DNA of 42,067 nt from a virus. The stretch is from positions 1 through 42,067 of IMG/VR virus record IMGVR_UViG_3300025128_000101. The stretch is one strand, 5' to 3'. Below, in pieces: positions 17,679-25,247 of this stretch. The position numbers and the translations under genes were made by a program. The notes under the pieces are model-generated. The model made no database searches. It was given only the letters and a program-made list of their open reading frames with translations, and was not told the origin of the DNA. The number at the start of each line of letters is the position of its first letter. The stretch's first letter is position 1.

Positions 17679-19187
17679 ATGCAAGTAAAATTTTTTCAGC
17701 CTCCTGTCGCGTCTGTCCCAGAATTAAGGACCGACATTGAACCACGTAGGATGCAACTAGGTGGTAATTTAGGCAGCGAATTTCGTTTCGGTGACTTTTT
17801 TGGAAGTAAACCAGGAGCAGGAACAGGGTATTATGAAGAGACCCCACAGTTTGTAGATGCTGCTGAGGAAGTTACTACAGAACAGCCGACAGAAGAAGAA
17901 ATGCGTCAAGGAGCTGGTGGTAATCCGCTTAACGCAGCTCAACAAAAATTGGTAGAACAGGGTGAATTACAATATTCTGACCTCGGGTATCTTCCCCAAG
18001 GGCAGATGTCTAAATATAACCTAGATCCTGGGATCGTAGAAGATCCATTTATAGGGTCGTATACTGAGACATATGGGGGTGCCCCTGCGTCGACGACGAC
18101 ACAAACGCAGACACAAACACAAACACAAACTGATCCTGTAGACACCGGCCCCACTACTCGTGAACTAATTATTCAAGCAGAGCAGTGGTTTTTAGATAAT
18201 AACGTAGGACTACCGTACAGTCGTCAAGATTACGGGTCTGATGAAGAGTATCTTAGTGCACTAACCGGTTATATTGATACTTATGTTCCACCTGAACAGG
18301 TTGTTGAAGCGACCACAGAGACAGGTACAGGTACTACAGAGACAGGTACAACCACCGGTACTACAACAACTACAGGCACAGGTACAGGTACAACCACGAC
18401 CGACGGTACTCGTTTAGATCAGCTTTCAGCAGAGCAGCTTCGCGAGATGGGTTATCTGACCCAAGAAGAAATCGCAGCTATGGGGTATTTAACCCCTGAA
18501 CAAATGGCTGAACAGGGCTATATGAGCCAAGCTGATTTCGATGCGTGGGTTGCGGAACAAGCTCCTGGATTGGTTTCAGACCAAGTTCAGAATATGCTCG
18601 ACCAGCAAGATTATGAATCAACTATGGGCGAATTAACAACGCGCTTAGATGATCTAAATAAAAAGTATGAAGACTCGCAGTCTCAATACGATGCTGACGC
18701 TGCAAAAGCGCAAATAGATAAGACGCAAGGAGACATACGAAATTTCTTTGCAAGCTCACAGCCTAGCGGCCCAAGGACAGGGGCTACTTCTCAGTTTAGC
18801 AAGCAACCCAGTTTCATTTCTGGTTCTGCTAACCCAATGGCCAATTTAATTAAGTCTCAACGAGAAGGTACAGGCCAGAAGCCGTATGACTATTACTATA
18901 GTAGCTTTACGCCCTCTTATTCAGACTTTGATGAGCCTATATCTGCCGAAGAATACGGAAAAAGATCAGGGCCGAAGACTTTTGATTACCCGAACCCTTT
19001 CACACAGGGAGCGGCTAACGGGGGTTCAGTTTCTAACTTTCAACAACCTCAACAACCTAGTTTATTAAAACACGGTGGGGGTATCGACCAACCGTCCAAC
19101 AACCAAGGCATCGGAGCCGCATTAAACTTTCAAACTAATGTAGACCCTTTTCAGAGTGCCTTTAGACCCAACGTGAAAAGGAGATAG
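17679..19187 (+). CDS. Low-complexity Thr/Gln/Gly-rich virion protein
   Basis: A 502-residue protein starting two bases after the preceding gene. It contains a Thr-Gln dipeptide run (about residues 140-152), a long Thr/Gly/Glu tract (about 213-248), and a short repeat block in which GYLTQEEIAAM is echoed by GYLTPEQMAEQ and GYMSQADFDAW (about 256-288). A coiled coil follows (LTTRLDDLNKKYEDSQSQYD). The C-terminus carries GGSVSNF and LLKHGGG, Gly motifs seen in neighbouring virion proteins. Probably a flexible virion or internal protein. Confidence 0.6.
   Translation: MQVKFFQPPVASVPELRTDIEPRRMQLGGNLGSEFRFGDFFGSKPGAGTGYYEETPQFVDAAEEVTTEQPTEEEMRQGAGGNPLNAAQQKLVEQGELQYSDLGYLPQGQMSKYNLDPGIVEDPFIGSYTETYGGAPASTTTQTQTQTQTQTDPVDTGPTTRELIIQAEQWFLDNNVGLPYSRQDYGSDEEYLSALTGYIDTYVPPEQVVEATTETGTGTTETGTTTGTTTTTGTGTGTTTTDGTRLDQLSAEQLREMGYLTQEEIAAMGYLTPEQMAEQGYMSQADFDAWVAEQAPGLVSDQVQNMLDQQDYESTMGELTTRLDDLNKKYEDSQSQYDADAAKAQIDKTQGDIRNFFASSQPSGPRTGATSQFSKQPSFISGSANPMANLIKSQREGTGQKPYDYYYSSFTPSYSDFDEPISAEEYGKRSGPKTFDYPNPFTQGAANGGSVSNFQQPQQPSLLKHGGGIDQPSNNQGIGAALNFQTNVDPFQSAFRPNVKRR
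18098..18131 (+). repeat. CAGACA/CAAACA microsatellite encoding Thr-Gln repeats
   Basis: About five six-base units of the type ACACAA(A/G)C(A/G)C encode alternating Thr and Gln inside the low-complexity virion protein. A second Thr/Gly-coding tract of ACAGGTACT-like units lies at 18320-18410. Both are prone to replication slippage. Confidence 0.7.
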
Positions 19188-19189
19188 AC

Positions 19190-19777
19190 ATGGCGGGATA
19201 TGATAAAATGAATTCACTAAAAGCACGCTTAGGAATGGCTCCTAGAATGCAAGCGGGAGGACAACCACCTCCTATGCCGCCTATGCCTCAACAACCGCCT
19301 CCAGCTGTACCCTCTGTTGGTGGTGGGCTACCAAGCATTGCTGATGGTATGAGAAATTCTATGCCTCCAGCAAGACCTATGCCTCCTCCTCCCCCACAAG
19401 GTGCGGGTCCAATGGGGCCTCCCCCACAAGGTGCGGGTCCAATGGAAGGCATGGCTGACGCTGAAACTATGCAAGTAGAAGAGATGTTGGCGGGACTAGA
19501 CCCTGACGCTAAAGCAGGAATGATGGGAACAATAGAGGAAAGCGAAACCCCTGAAGAAATGCTGCCCAATGCAATGGCTTCTAGTGTTGCGGCTGTTTCT
19601 GACTCAAGAGAAGAAATCATAGCTCTGTTTGACATGGCTAAAGAAAAAGCTCTTGTTAAGTTTGACTCCATGATGGGTCCTCAAGCTGGAATGTCTGAAA
19701 CAGACATGGGTATTATGGATCTCTTAGGTGGCGGCGAAGAAATGGCTATAGCCGATGAAATCAATATGCTAAGTTAG
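19190..19777 (+). CDS. Pro/Met/Gly-rich protein at the end of the structural operon
   Basis: A 195-residue protein. Residues about 20-90 are Pro/Met/Gly-rich, including a duplicated PPPQGAGPM unit. The rest is acidic and helical (AEEMLAGLDPDAK-like, REEIIALFDMAKEKALVKFD). It begins three bases after the previous stop behind AAAGGAGATAGAC. It is the last plus-strand gene of the structural block, and its end overlaps the convergent helicase gene by 9 bases. Function unknown. Confidence 0.6.
   Translation: MAGYDKMNSLKARLGMAPRMQAGGQPPPMPPMPQQPPPAVPSVGGGLPSIADGMRNSMPPARPMPPPPPQGAGPMGPPPQGAGPMEGMADAETMQVEEMLAGLDPDAKAGMMGTIEESETPEEMLPNAMASSVAAVSDSREEIIALFDMAKEKALVKFDSMMGPQAGMSETDMGIMDLLGGGEEMAIADEINMLS
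19388..19447 (+). repeat. Tandem duplication of a ~30-base unit
   Basis: Two consecutive, almost identical copies of a unit beginning CCTCCCCCACAAGGTGCGGG encode the duplicated PPPQGAGPM block. The near identity points to a recent slippage event. Confidence 0.75.
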
Positions 19778-21211
19778 CCAAGACTTCCATTTTTCATCGC
19801 CCAAGACTTCCTGAGCTAGATCTAGTTTGTTTCTAAGAGCCTTGACGATATTTTCGTCAACGGTTTTTGGAGCAACTAGGTCCACATACGTTACCTTATT
19901 CTCTTGCCCTATCCGATGTGCGCGGTCTTCGGACTGTAGCCTCTTTTCTAAATCAAAGTTATTTGAATAGTAGATCACGTTCTGCGCTTGCGTAAGAGTG
20001 ATCCCATAGCCCCCTGTCTGTGTATTCCCCACAAAGTAACGAAGTTCTGAATCAGGATCCTGGAATCGTTCTATAACCCGTTCTCTTTCTTCGTCAGAAG
20101 TGTCACCGTAGTAACCCGCTACGCAATCAGGCCCACCTAGTTCCTGCATTGTTTCTACAATCTCTTTTATGTTGTGCCGGTAGTTCGCCCAGATAATAAC
20201 CTTGCCGCGCATCTCACCAATAACATTGATCAGTTCGTCTATCCTATTGTTTTCTATAGGTATTTCTGTTCCTTCGTCTGTCTTAGTATATCCACAAACT
20301 ACTTGGTGAAGTCTAAGCATCTGCGTTAATACGTTGTTCACTGACACCTGTTCTAATTCACCTAGTTCTGCTATCGCATACTCCTTTAGCTCCCCGTAAA
20401 CTTTCTTTTGTTCAGGGGTTAGTTCTACTTCTCTGCGAAGATAAACTTTGTCTGGTAGATCTAAGCACTCCTTCTTTAGTACACGATAAGAAAACTGGTC
20501 AACACGTTCCGAAAGTTCGTCTAGGTTTTGGTAGCCTACCACTTGTCTAAAAGATCTTGCACCGAAGTGTCGCTTAACTACCTGACCGTAGTGATTCTGA
20601 AACGAGTAAAACGAAGTAAAACCTAGCAAACTAGGAGAAAGAACCTCGGTCTGTGAATACAGATCTAAGGGAGACTGTGTAATAGGGAAGCCTGTAAGAA
20701 TCCTACGATACTTCGCATTAAGAGAGAGTTTAATAAGAGCTTTAGTCCGAGCCGCTTTAGGATTTTTAATCGTAGTTGATTCATCAATCGACAATAGCGT
20801 CTGGTGAGCTAGTATAAAGTTCTCTGCAAAGGTTATTCCCTTCTTAGTGCTAAACGCTTCCACGTTCATAACTAGAATCTTTAACTCATTAGTTACCTCG
20901 AATAGATCTAGCAGCTTTTGTTTTTCTTCTTTCTTGGGCGAAGGAGACCAGACCCCTATCCGGTGAGTAATGTACTCCGGTAAGTGGGTAGGCAGTTCCC
21001 TTTCTGACCAGTTACGATAGACTCCTTTGGGAGCTACTATAACAACTGCGTTAATGGATCCCTTGCTATATAGAATTGCAAAGTTGTCTATTAAGACTTT
21101 TGACTTCCCCGTACCCATCTCCATAAAGAACGCATAGTGCTCTTTGTTCCAAGCCTTAAGCAGTGCGTCTTTTTGATGAGCATACGGTTCAGTTTTAAAC
21201 TCGTATTTCAT
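19769..21211 (-). CDS. SNF2-family helicase / DNA-dependent ATPase
   Basis: A 480-residue SF2 protein of the SNF2 type. Motif I is MGTGKS (about 32-37), preceded by the Q-like PYAHQKDALL. Motif II is DES (about 143-145). Motif III is LTGFP. The second RecA domain has KVIIWANYRHN (motif IV) and motifs V-VI (GGYGITLTQAQNVIYY, QSEDRAHRIGQ). Such phage proteins remodel DNA-protein complexes in replication or recombination. It is one of two minus-strand genes in the window. It is preceded by a regulatory module (21236-21450) and a ribosome site, AGAAAGGA. Its 3' end overlaps the convergent structural gene, with no terminator between. Confidence 0.85.
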   Translation of the reverse strand: MKYEFKTEPYAHQKDALLKAWNKEHYAFFMEMGTGKSKVLIDNFAILYSKGSINAVVIVAPKGVYRNWSERELPTHLPEYITHRIGVWSPSPKKEEKQKLLDLFEVTNELKILVMNVEAFSTKKGITFAENFILAHQTLLSIDESTTIKNPKAARTKALIKLSLNAKYRRILTGFPITQSPLDLYSQTEVLSPSLLGFTSFYSFQNHYGQVVKRHFGARSFRQVVGYQNLDELSERVDQFSYRVLKKECLDLPDKVYLRREVELTPEQKKVYGELKEYAIAELGELEQVSVNNVLTQMLRLHQVVCGYTKTDEGTEIPIENNRIDELINVIGEMRGKVIIWANYRHNIKEIVETMQELGGPDCVAGYYGDTSDEERERVIERFQDPDSELRYFVGNTQTGGYGITLTQAQNVIYYSNNFDLEKRLQSEDRAHRIGQENKVTYVDLVAPKTVDENIVKALRNKLDLAQEVLGDEKWKSWLT

Positions 21212-21235
21212 CTCAGTCCTTTCTAAGTTCTAGGC

Positions 21236-21450
21236 GTAGAATAATATATAGAGAGAAGAATATATATGAAAAAATTAAAAGTTTTCTCACGGCCTCTTTA
21301 CTTTCTAATAACTAATAGAATTCCTATTAGTTCTCACCTAGTTAAAAAATTCTTATAAAACAGATCTTTAACACCTTATCTATTAGTTCTATTACTCTAT
21401 TAGACGATTCTGTTAACTTTTTTATAAAAAATAAAATTCTACAGATAGAC
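21236..21450 (-). promoter_or_regulatory. AT-rich regulatory module (left copy) upstream of the SNF2 gene
   Basis: Read on the minus strand, this region has three octamers, CTAATAGA, GTAATAGA and CTAATAGA, at 21403, 21395 and 21386. Next comes an inverted repeat with 8-bp arms ACTAATAG / CTATTAGT at 21311-21331. A box AAAGAGGCCGTGAGAAAA (from 21299) is followed 55 bases on by TTATTCT (from 21244), then the helicase start. The same elements, in the same order and with nearly the same spacing, occur in the inverted copy at 41795-42022. I infer a promoter/operator region shared by two transcription units. Confidence 0.65.
21311..21331. repeat. Inverted repeat, 8-bp arms, 5-base spacer
   Basis: ACTAATAG and CTATTAGT flank AATTC. 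The arms contain the octamer core TAATAG that recurs through both regulatory modules, so this looks like a dimer-binding operator. Confidence 0.7.
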
Positions 21451-21476
21451 TATAGAAGTAATAGAAAGCCCGTTTC

Positions 21477-21527
21477 CAACTACAAGGGGGCCAGACTTGC
21501 TCCGAAGGATGAGTCATCCTTTAGTTG
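21477..21527. repeat. Nested palindromes
   Basis: A perfect inverted repeat AAGGATGA-G-TCATCCTT (21505-21521) lies within longer arms CAACTACAAGG (21477-21487) and CCTTTAGTTG (21518-21527). It lies between the regulatory module and the tail-fibre-like remnants. It may be an operator, a terminator for the zinc-ribbon gene or a recombination site; the sequence alone does not decide. Confidence 0.6.
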
Positions 21528-21645
21528 TATCTGCTACTAAAGCGTTGTAACCGATTGCCGTCCTATCGACTTGTTATTTGTGCCTGTAGTATTTGCGTTC
21601 AGCGAAAACTCCTACAGCGACGTTATTGTTTCCAGTAGTATTAAT
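21523..21645 (-). pseudogene. Decayed tail-fibre repeat fragments (part 1)
   Basis: On the minus strand three short frames encode fibre-like repeats: INTTGNNNVAVGVFAE (21645-21598), NANTTGTNN (21599-21573) and TAIGYNALVADTT (21561-21523). A frame change and about 11 extra bases separate them. The TTG...N...AVG pattern and register match the intact fibre at the window start. No start codon or long frame survives, so this is a relic, not a gene. It begins within the stop codon region of the zinc-ribbon gene. Confidence 0.7.
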
Positions 21646-21835
21646 CCCAAAAGCTGTCTGGTTTCTCTTCATCCACAGTCATATAACAAGGTTGCCCACA
21701 AGAGCCACACTCCATTACGTGTTCCTCAAACACTCGCCAATAGGGGCTTTCGCAGTTAGGGCATACTAATGCAACTTTTTCTTCCTCTTTAACCAGATCG
21801 TTGGTGTATGGAAAATCTATAATTTTTGCGGTCAT
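21641..21835 (-). CDS. Small zinc-ribbon protein
   Basis: A 64-residue protein with two CxxC pairs, CPNC (Cys25, Cys28) and CGSC (Cys43, Cys46), which together would bind one Zn2+. The start is ATG behind TTTGGAGTAGTT, a clear ribosome site on the minus strand. Both flanks are decayed tail-fibre repeats, and the last codons share bases with the relic. Role unknown; small zinc ribbons in phages often bind nucleic acid or host RNA polymerase. Confidence 0.7.
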   Translation of the reverse strand: MTAKIIDFPYTNDLVKEEEKVALVCPNCESPYWRVFEEHVMECGSCGQPCYMTVDEEKPDSFWD

Positions 21836-21840
21836 AACTA

Positions 21841-21935
21841 CTCCAAAAAACCTACAGCAGTATTATAGTATCCTGTCGTTATGAATAGAAATGCTTATAA
21901 CCGACAGCAACATTTTTCATTCCAGTAGTAACATT
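21841..21935 (-). pseudogene. Decayed tail-fibre repeat fragments (part 2)
   Basis: On the minus strand NVTTGMKNVAVGYKHFYS (21935-21882) runs into a stop. One base out of frame, TTGYYNTAVGFLE (21879-21841) continues the same repeat. The gap between the repeat cores is 17 bases, where 18 would keep frame, so a single-base deletion broke it. The match to the fibre repeat is strong (compare NVTTGTYNVGVGYQ in the intact gene). Confidence 0.72.
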
Positions 21936-21943
21936 AAAAACCC

Positions 21944-21974
21944 CTTTACTTTCAAGAGGCTTATCCCTTAGACT
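21944..21974 (+). promoter_or_regulatory. Putative promoter, CTTTACTT type (copy 1)
   Basis: CTTTACTT (21944-21951) supplies a -35-like TTTACT. After 18 bases comes TAGACT (21969-21974) as a -10. The gene start is at 22004 behind AAGGAGAAAG. The same CTTTACTT and spacing occur before the genes at 26800 and 35213. Confidence 0.5.
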
Positions 21975-22003
21975 AAAAAAGTTCGTATAAAGGAGAAAGA
22001 AGA

Positions 22004-22351
22004 ATGACTGTATTTGTAGTCCAGGAAGTTGCTGGACGAAACCTAACACCAGCGTATAAGTACGGGGAGTTAGAGCTTCTATTAGGAGCTAAGACGAACC
22101 TTATGTTAGGCACTGCGAATGTAGTTCGCGAGTTACGGAAACATCTTAATGACTTTAACGACGATGATTACTTATTGTTGATGGGGGATCCTGCGGCTAT
22201 TGGACTCGTGTGCGCGTTAGCTGCACACCACAACCAAGGGAGATTTAAGGTACTTAAATGGGATCGACAGGAGTCGATGTACTACCCAGTAAGTATAGAT
22301 GTCCACGGTTACAGCCCCGCTAAAGAAGAATTAGGAGAACTCCATGTCTGA
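22004..22351 (+). CDS. Conserved phage hypothetical protein, first gene of replication block
   Basis: A 115-residue soluble protein beginning MTVFVVQEVAGRNLTPAYKY with LLLMGDPAAIGLVCALAAHH in the middle and FKVLKWDRQESMYYPV near the end. I recall this pattern from other phages, always without assigned function. It follows a putative promoter and a strong AAGGAG site, and overlaps the next gene by 8 bases. Confidence 0.72.
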   Translation: MTVFVVQEVAGRNLTPAYKYGELELLLGAKTNLMLGTANVVRELRKHLNDFNDDDYLLLMGDPAAIGLVCALAAHHNQGRFKVLKWDRQESMYYPVSIDVHGYSPAKEELGELHV

Positions 22352-22916
22352 GAAAGAGTTAAGTTTTGAAGAACTTACAGGGTCTTCTTCTGTCGATGAA
22401 TGGCAGCAAGAAGCATCGGATACTGAACTATCTAAAGTATCCACTAAAGCTCAAGAGCAACTAGATCTAGAAAAAGAGATAGAGGATCTTGAGGCACAGC
22501 TAAAGGAAACGAAAGAAAAGCACCGTACAGTGTCAGAAGTCGAACTTCCCGAAGCGATGCAAGAAGCAAACCTTGCAGAGATTGTTTTAACTAATGGGTC
22601 AAAGATTACGATAAAACCTTTTTATAAAGGATATATATCGGAAAAGCATCGTGAAGATGCTATGGATTGGTTAGTTAATAATAATCACGGTAGCTTGATT
22701 AAAAATGAAGTTACTTTGAAATTTGGCAAAGATGAAGACGATAAAGCCGCAGCGACTGTGGAGTCGTTAAAGCAACAGGGTCTAGATCCTAGCCAAAAAC
22801 AAGGGGTACATCCACAAACGCTCAATGCATTTATAAAAGAGCAAATAACCAGCGGGAAGGACATTCCCTCTGACATCTTCGGGATATATGTGGGATCCCG
22901 CGCCAACATAAAATAG
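22344..22916 (+). CDS. Conserved phage protein near SSB
   Basis: A 190-residue protein with an N-terminal coiled coil (EIEDLEAQLKETKEKHRTV), then LPEAMQEANLAEIVLTNGSK and a C-terminal domain ending in PSDIFGIYVGSRANIK. The pattern is familiar from phage replication regions, but no function is known to me. Placed directly before the SSB-like gene, it may act in replication or recombination. Confidence 0.7.
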   Translation: MSEKELSFEELTGSSSVDEWQQEASDTELSKVSTKAQEQLDLEKEIEDLEAQLKETKEKHRTVSEVELPEAMQEANLAEIVLTNGSKITIKPFYKGYISEKHREDAMDWLVNNNHGSLIKNEVTLKFGKDEDDKAAATVESLKQQGLDPSQKQGVHPQTLNAFIKEQITSGKDIPSDIFGIYVGSRANIK

Positions 22917-22924
22917 AGGTGACA

Positions 22925-23704
22925 ATGGCTAGTAAACAAGTAGCAGAAAAGCAGGATAGCGAAGTAGCTATCTACGACACCGACTTATTGTCGGAAGGTA
23001 CTGGTTTGGAAGAAGCAAGTGGTAATGATTTCGCGATACCTTTTCTTAGGGTAATTCAAGCGATGTCTCCACAGCTTAAAAAGAACGACGGTAAATACAT
23101 TGACGGTGCACAACAGGGGATGTTGTACAACACCGTTACGAACGAAGTGTTCGACGGTGACGAAGGTGTATTAGTTATTCCGTGTGTTTATTCTAAACAG
23201 TGGATTGAATGGGTTCCTAGAACACAAGGCGGGGGTTTTGTTACCGCTGACCACGATGCTTCTATCTTAGATAAATGCACTAGGAACGATAAGAAAGAGT
23301 ACATTCTGGAAAACGGTAACGAGATCAAAGAAACCGCCCAGTATTTTTCTCTTATAGTAAACGACGAAGACGAACCAGAACAGGTTCTACTGAGCTTTAC
23401 TTCCTCACAGCTAGGGTTTTCAAGGCGTTGGAATTCAATGCTACGAACCGCCCGAGTTAAGAATGCAGAGGGCAACTCAGTCCTCGCACCTATATTCTCT
23501 TATATCTACCGACTAAAAACTGTTGAGCAGTCCAATGACTTAGGCTCTTGGTTCGGTGTAACAACCGAAAGAGAAAAGCCGACTCCAATAGAACTTGCTA
23601 GGTTGTCTTTAGACTTTATGAAGGCGGCTAAAGGAGGTGCTGTTGTAGTACGTCAAGAAGGGGCCGCTGACGACACAGCCAGCGACGACGAGGTTCCATT
23701 TTAG
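22925..23704 (+). CDS. Putative single-stranded DNA-binding protein
   Basis: A 259-residue protein. The first part contains DFAIPFLRVIQAMSPQLKK. The central part is beta-rich and suits an OB-type fold. The C-terminus is a flexible acidic tail ending DDEVPF, close to the DDDIPF tip of bacterial SSB that recruits partner proteins. It precedes primase, helicase and polymerase. I chose ATG 22925 (behind AGAGGTGACA) over the in-frame GTG at 22919. The acidic-tip argument is strong; fold assignment is inference. Confidence 0.68.
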   Translation: MASKQVAEKQDSEVAIYDTDLLSEGTGLEEASGNDFAIPFLRVIQAMSPQLKKNDGKYIDGAQQGMLYNTVTNEVFDGDEGVLVIPCVYSKQWIEWVPRTQGGGFVTADHDASILDKCTRNDKKEYILENGNEIKETAQYFSLIVNDEDEPEQVLLSFTSSQLGFSRRWNSMLRTARVKNAEGNSVLAPIFSYIYRLKTVEQSNDLGSWFGVTTEREKPTPIELARLSLDFMKAAKGGAVVVRQEGAADDTASDDEVPF

Positions 23705-23723
23705 AAAGGTAGAAAGGTGAGGG

Positions 23724-25247
23724 ATGTCTTTACAAGAGCAGTTTGCCCACCGTTTCGCGGGGTTGAGACACGGTCATAGTGTCTTTACCCCGACGAAAGA
23801 AACACGGGAAGATGGGAAAGCAAAAGGTAATTATGTAACTATTTCGAAAACCATAACCCAGAAAGAGTTATATGAGCTTTGGAATCAACATTTAAAAGGA
23901 GAAAAAGGACTCGGCTTAGTACCGATAGACGAAGACAACACTTGCGTATGGGGAGCCATAGACATTGATGAGTTTACGCTGGACCTTAAAGGCTTGGCCA
24001 AGAAGCTCAAAAAGTTTAAACTTCCTCTAGTGGTTTGCCGCTCTAAGAGCGGAGGAGCTCACGTATTTCTGTTTGTTTTCGATCCTGTACCGGCCTCGTC
24101 CATGCAGAAGAAACTACGGCAGGTGGCTTCTGCAATCGGGTTCGGACAAGCAGAAATATTCCCCAAACAAACTAAGCTCTTATTGGAGCGGGGGGATAGA
24201 GGAAGTTCTCTGAATATGCCTTACTTTGGTGGAGAAGACTCTACTGGATACGGCTTCGGAGCAACAGGAAAGGCACTAACTCCTCAGGAGTTTTTAGACT
24301 ACGCAGATGGGTTAGTTCTCACCGAGGACGAATTAAACAAGCTAGAGGTAGCCCCAATTATTGAGGATTCTCAGTGGTTGGAACAGTCTCCCCCTTGTTT
24401 AGAGCATTTAATCGCGCAGGGCTTTCCTAAAGGAATGAGAAACTCAGGGCTGTTTAATGTTGGGGTCTTTCTAAGAAAGAAGTTCCCTGACGACTGGGAA
24501 AAGCAGCTAGAAGAAATAAACCACAAACACATGCAACCCCCGTTAAGTGCACAAGAAGTATTAGCGGTGGCCAAACAACTACAAAAGAAGGATTATTTCT
24601 ACAAGTGTAACGATCAACCGATCTCAGGGTTTTGCAACAGTCCTTTGTGCAGAACTCGTAAGTTCGGAGTAGGGGCTTCAGGAGGAACGCCACTATTCAG
24701 TAACTTAACAAAACAGAATAGCGACCCGCCCATCTGGTTCTTAGATGTAGAGGGTGGACGCTTAGAGCTTGAAACCGAGGAGCTTCTTAATCAGACAAAG
24801 TTTCAGCGTAAGTGTATGGATAGCTTAAACATAATCCCACCGAAGGTTCGGGATAATGTGTGGCGGTCTATCATACAACAGCTGTTAGATGTCTTGACTA
24901 TTATCGAGGTTCCTAAAGACGCTTCTACAGAAGGTCACTTTAACGAGTTGTTAGAAACTTTCTGTACGGAGAGACCGGCTAGGGAAAAGGATGAGATCCT
25001 ACTAGGTAAGCCGTGGTCTGATAAGGGAAGGACTTATTTTAGACTTGCGGATCTAATGGACTTCTTACACCGTAAGAATTTTAGAGATTACCCTAGAAAC
25101 AAGCTCACTGCTAAGTTAAAAGATCTCGGAGGGGAAGCTCACTTCTTTAATATAAAAGGAAGGGGCGCGAACGTGTGGCATATTATTGAGTTTGAAACCC
25201 AGACTGAATCGCACGACCTACCCGACTTTGATGAAAGAATAATTTAG
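23724..25247 (+). CDS. DNA primase, archaeo-eukaryotic primase type (TOTE-like)
   Basis: A 507-residue protein. It shows AEP active-site features: hhhDhD in WGAIDIDEF (Asp80, Asp82) and SGGAH (about 109-113) in CRSKSGGAHVFLF, with RGSSLNMPYFGG downstream. A Cys-rich segment (CNDQPISGFCNSPLC, about 292-306) resembles the metal site following TOTE-system primase domains. The C-terminal 180 residues are likely a helicase-interaction or DNA-binding region. It should make primers for the family A polymerase. It is coupled to the helicase gene by a TAGTG stop/start overlap. Confidence 0.75.
   Translation: MSLQEQFAHRFAGLRHGHSVFTPTKETREDGKAKGNYVTISKTITQKELYELWNQHLKGEKGLGLVPIDEDNTCVWGAIDIDEFTLDLKGLAKKLKKFKLPLVVCRSKSGGAHVFLFVFDPVPASSMQKKLRQVASAIGFGQAEIFPKQTKLLLERGDRGSSLNMPYFGGEDSTGYGFGATGKALTPQEFLDYADGLVLTEDELNKLEVAPIIEDSQWLEQSPPCLEHLIAQGFPKGMRNSGLFNVGVFLRKKFPDDWEKQLEEINHKHMQPPLSAQEVLAVAKQLQKKDYFYKCNDQPISGFCNSPLCRTRKFGVGASGGTPLFSNLTKQNSDPPIWFLDVEGGRLELETEELLNQTKFQRKCMDSLNIIPPKVRDNVWRSIIQQLLDVLTIIEVPKDASTEGHFNELLETFCTERPAREKDEILLGKPWSDKGRTYFRLADLMDFLHRKNFRDYPRNKLTAKLKDLGGEAHFFNIKGRGANVWHIIEFETQTESHDLPDFDERII

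Noticed and set aside
18090-18420. CRISPR array or regulatory repeat in the Thr/Gln/Gly tract
   Set aside because: The repeats are in frame, contiguous, without spacers, and encode low-complexity protein.
21571-21759. Plus-strand 62-residue frame
   Set aside because: It is the complement of the zinc-ribbon gene and relic repeats and has no ribosome site.
21523-21935. Diversity-generating retroelement template repeat
   Set aside because: The relic copies are inverted, contain indels and stops, show no adenine-specific differences that I can see, and no reverse transcriptase is present.
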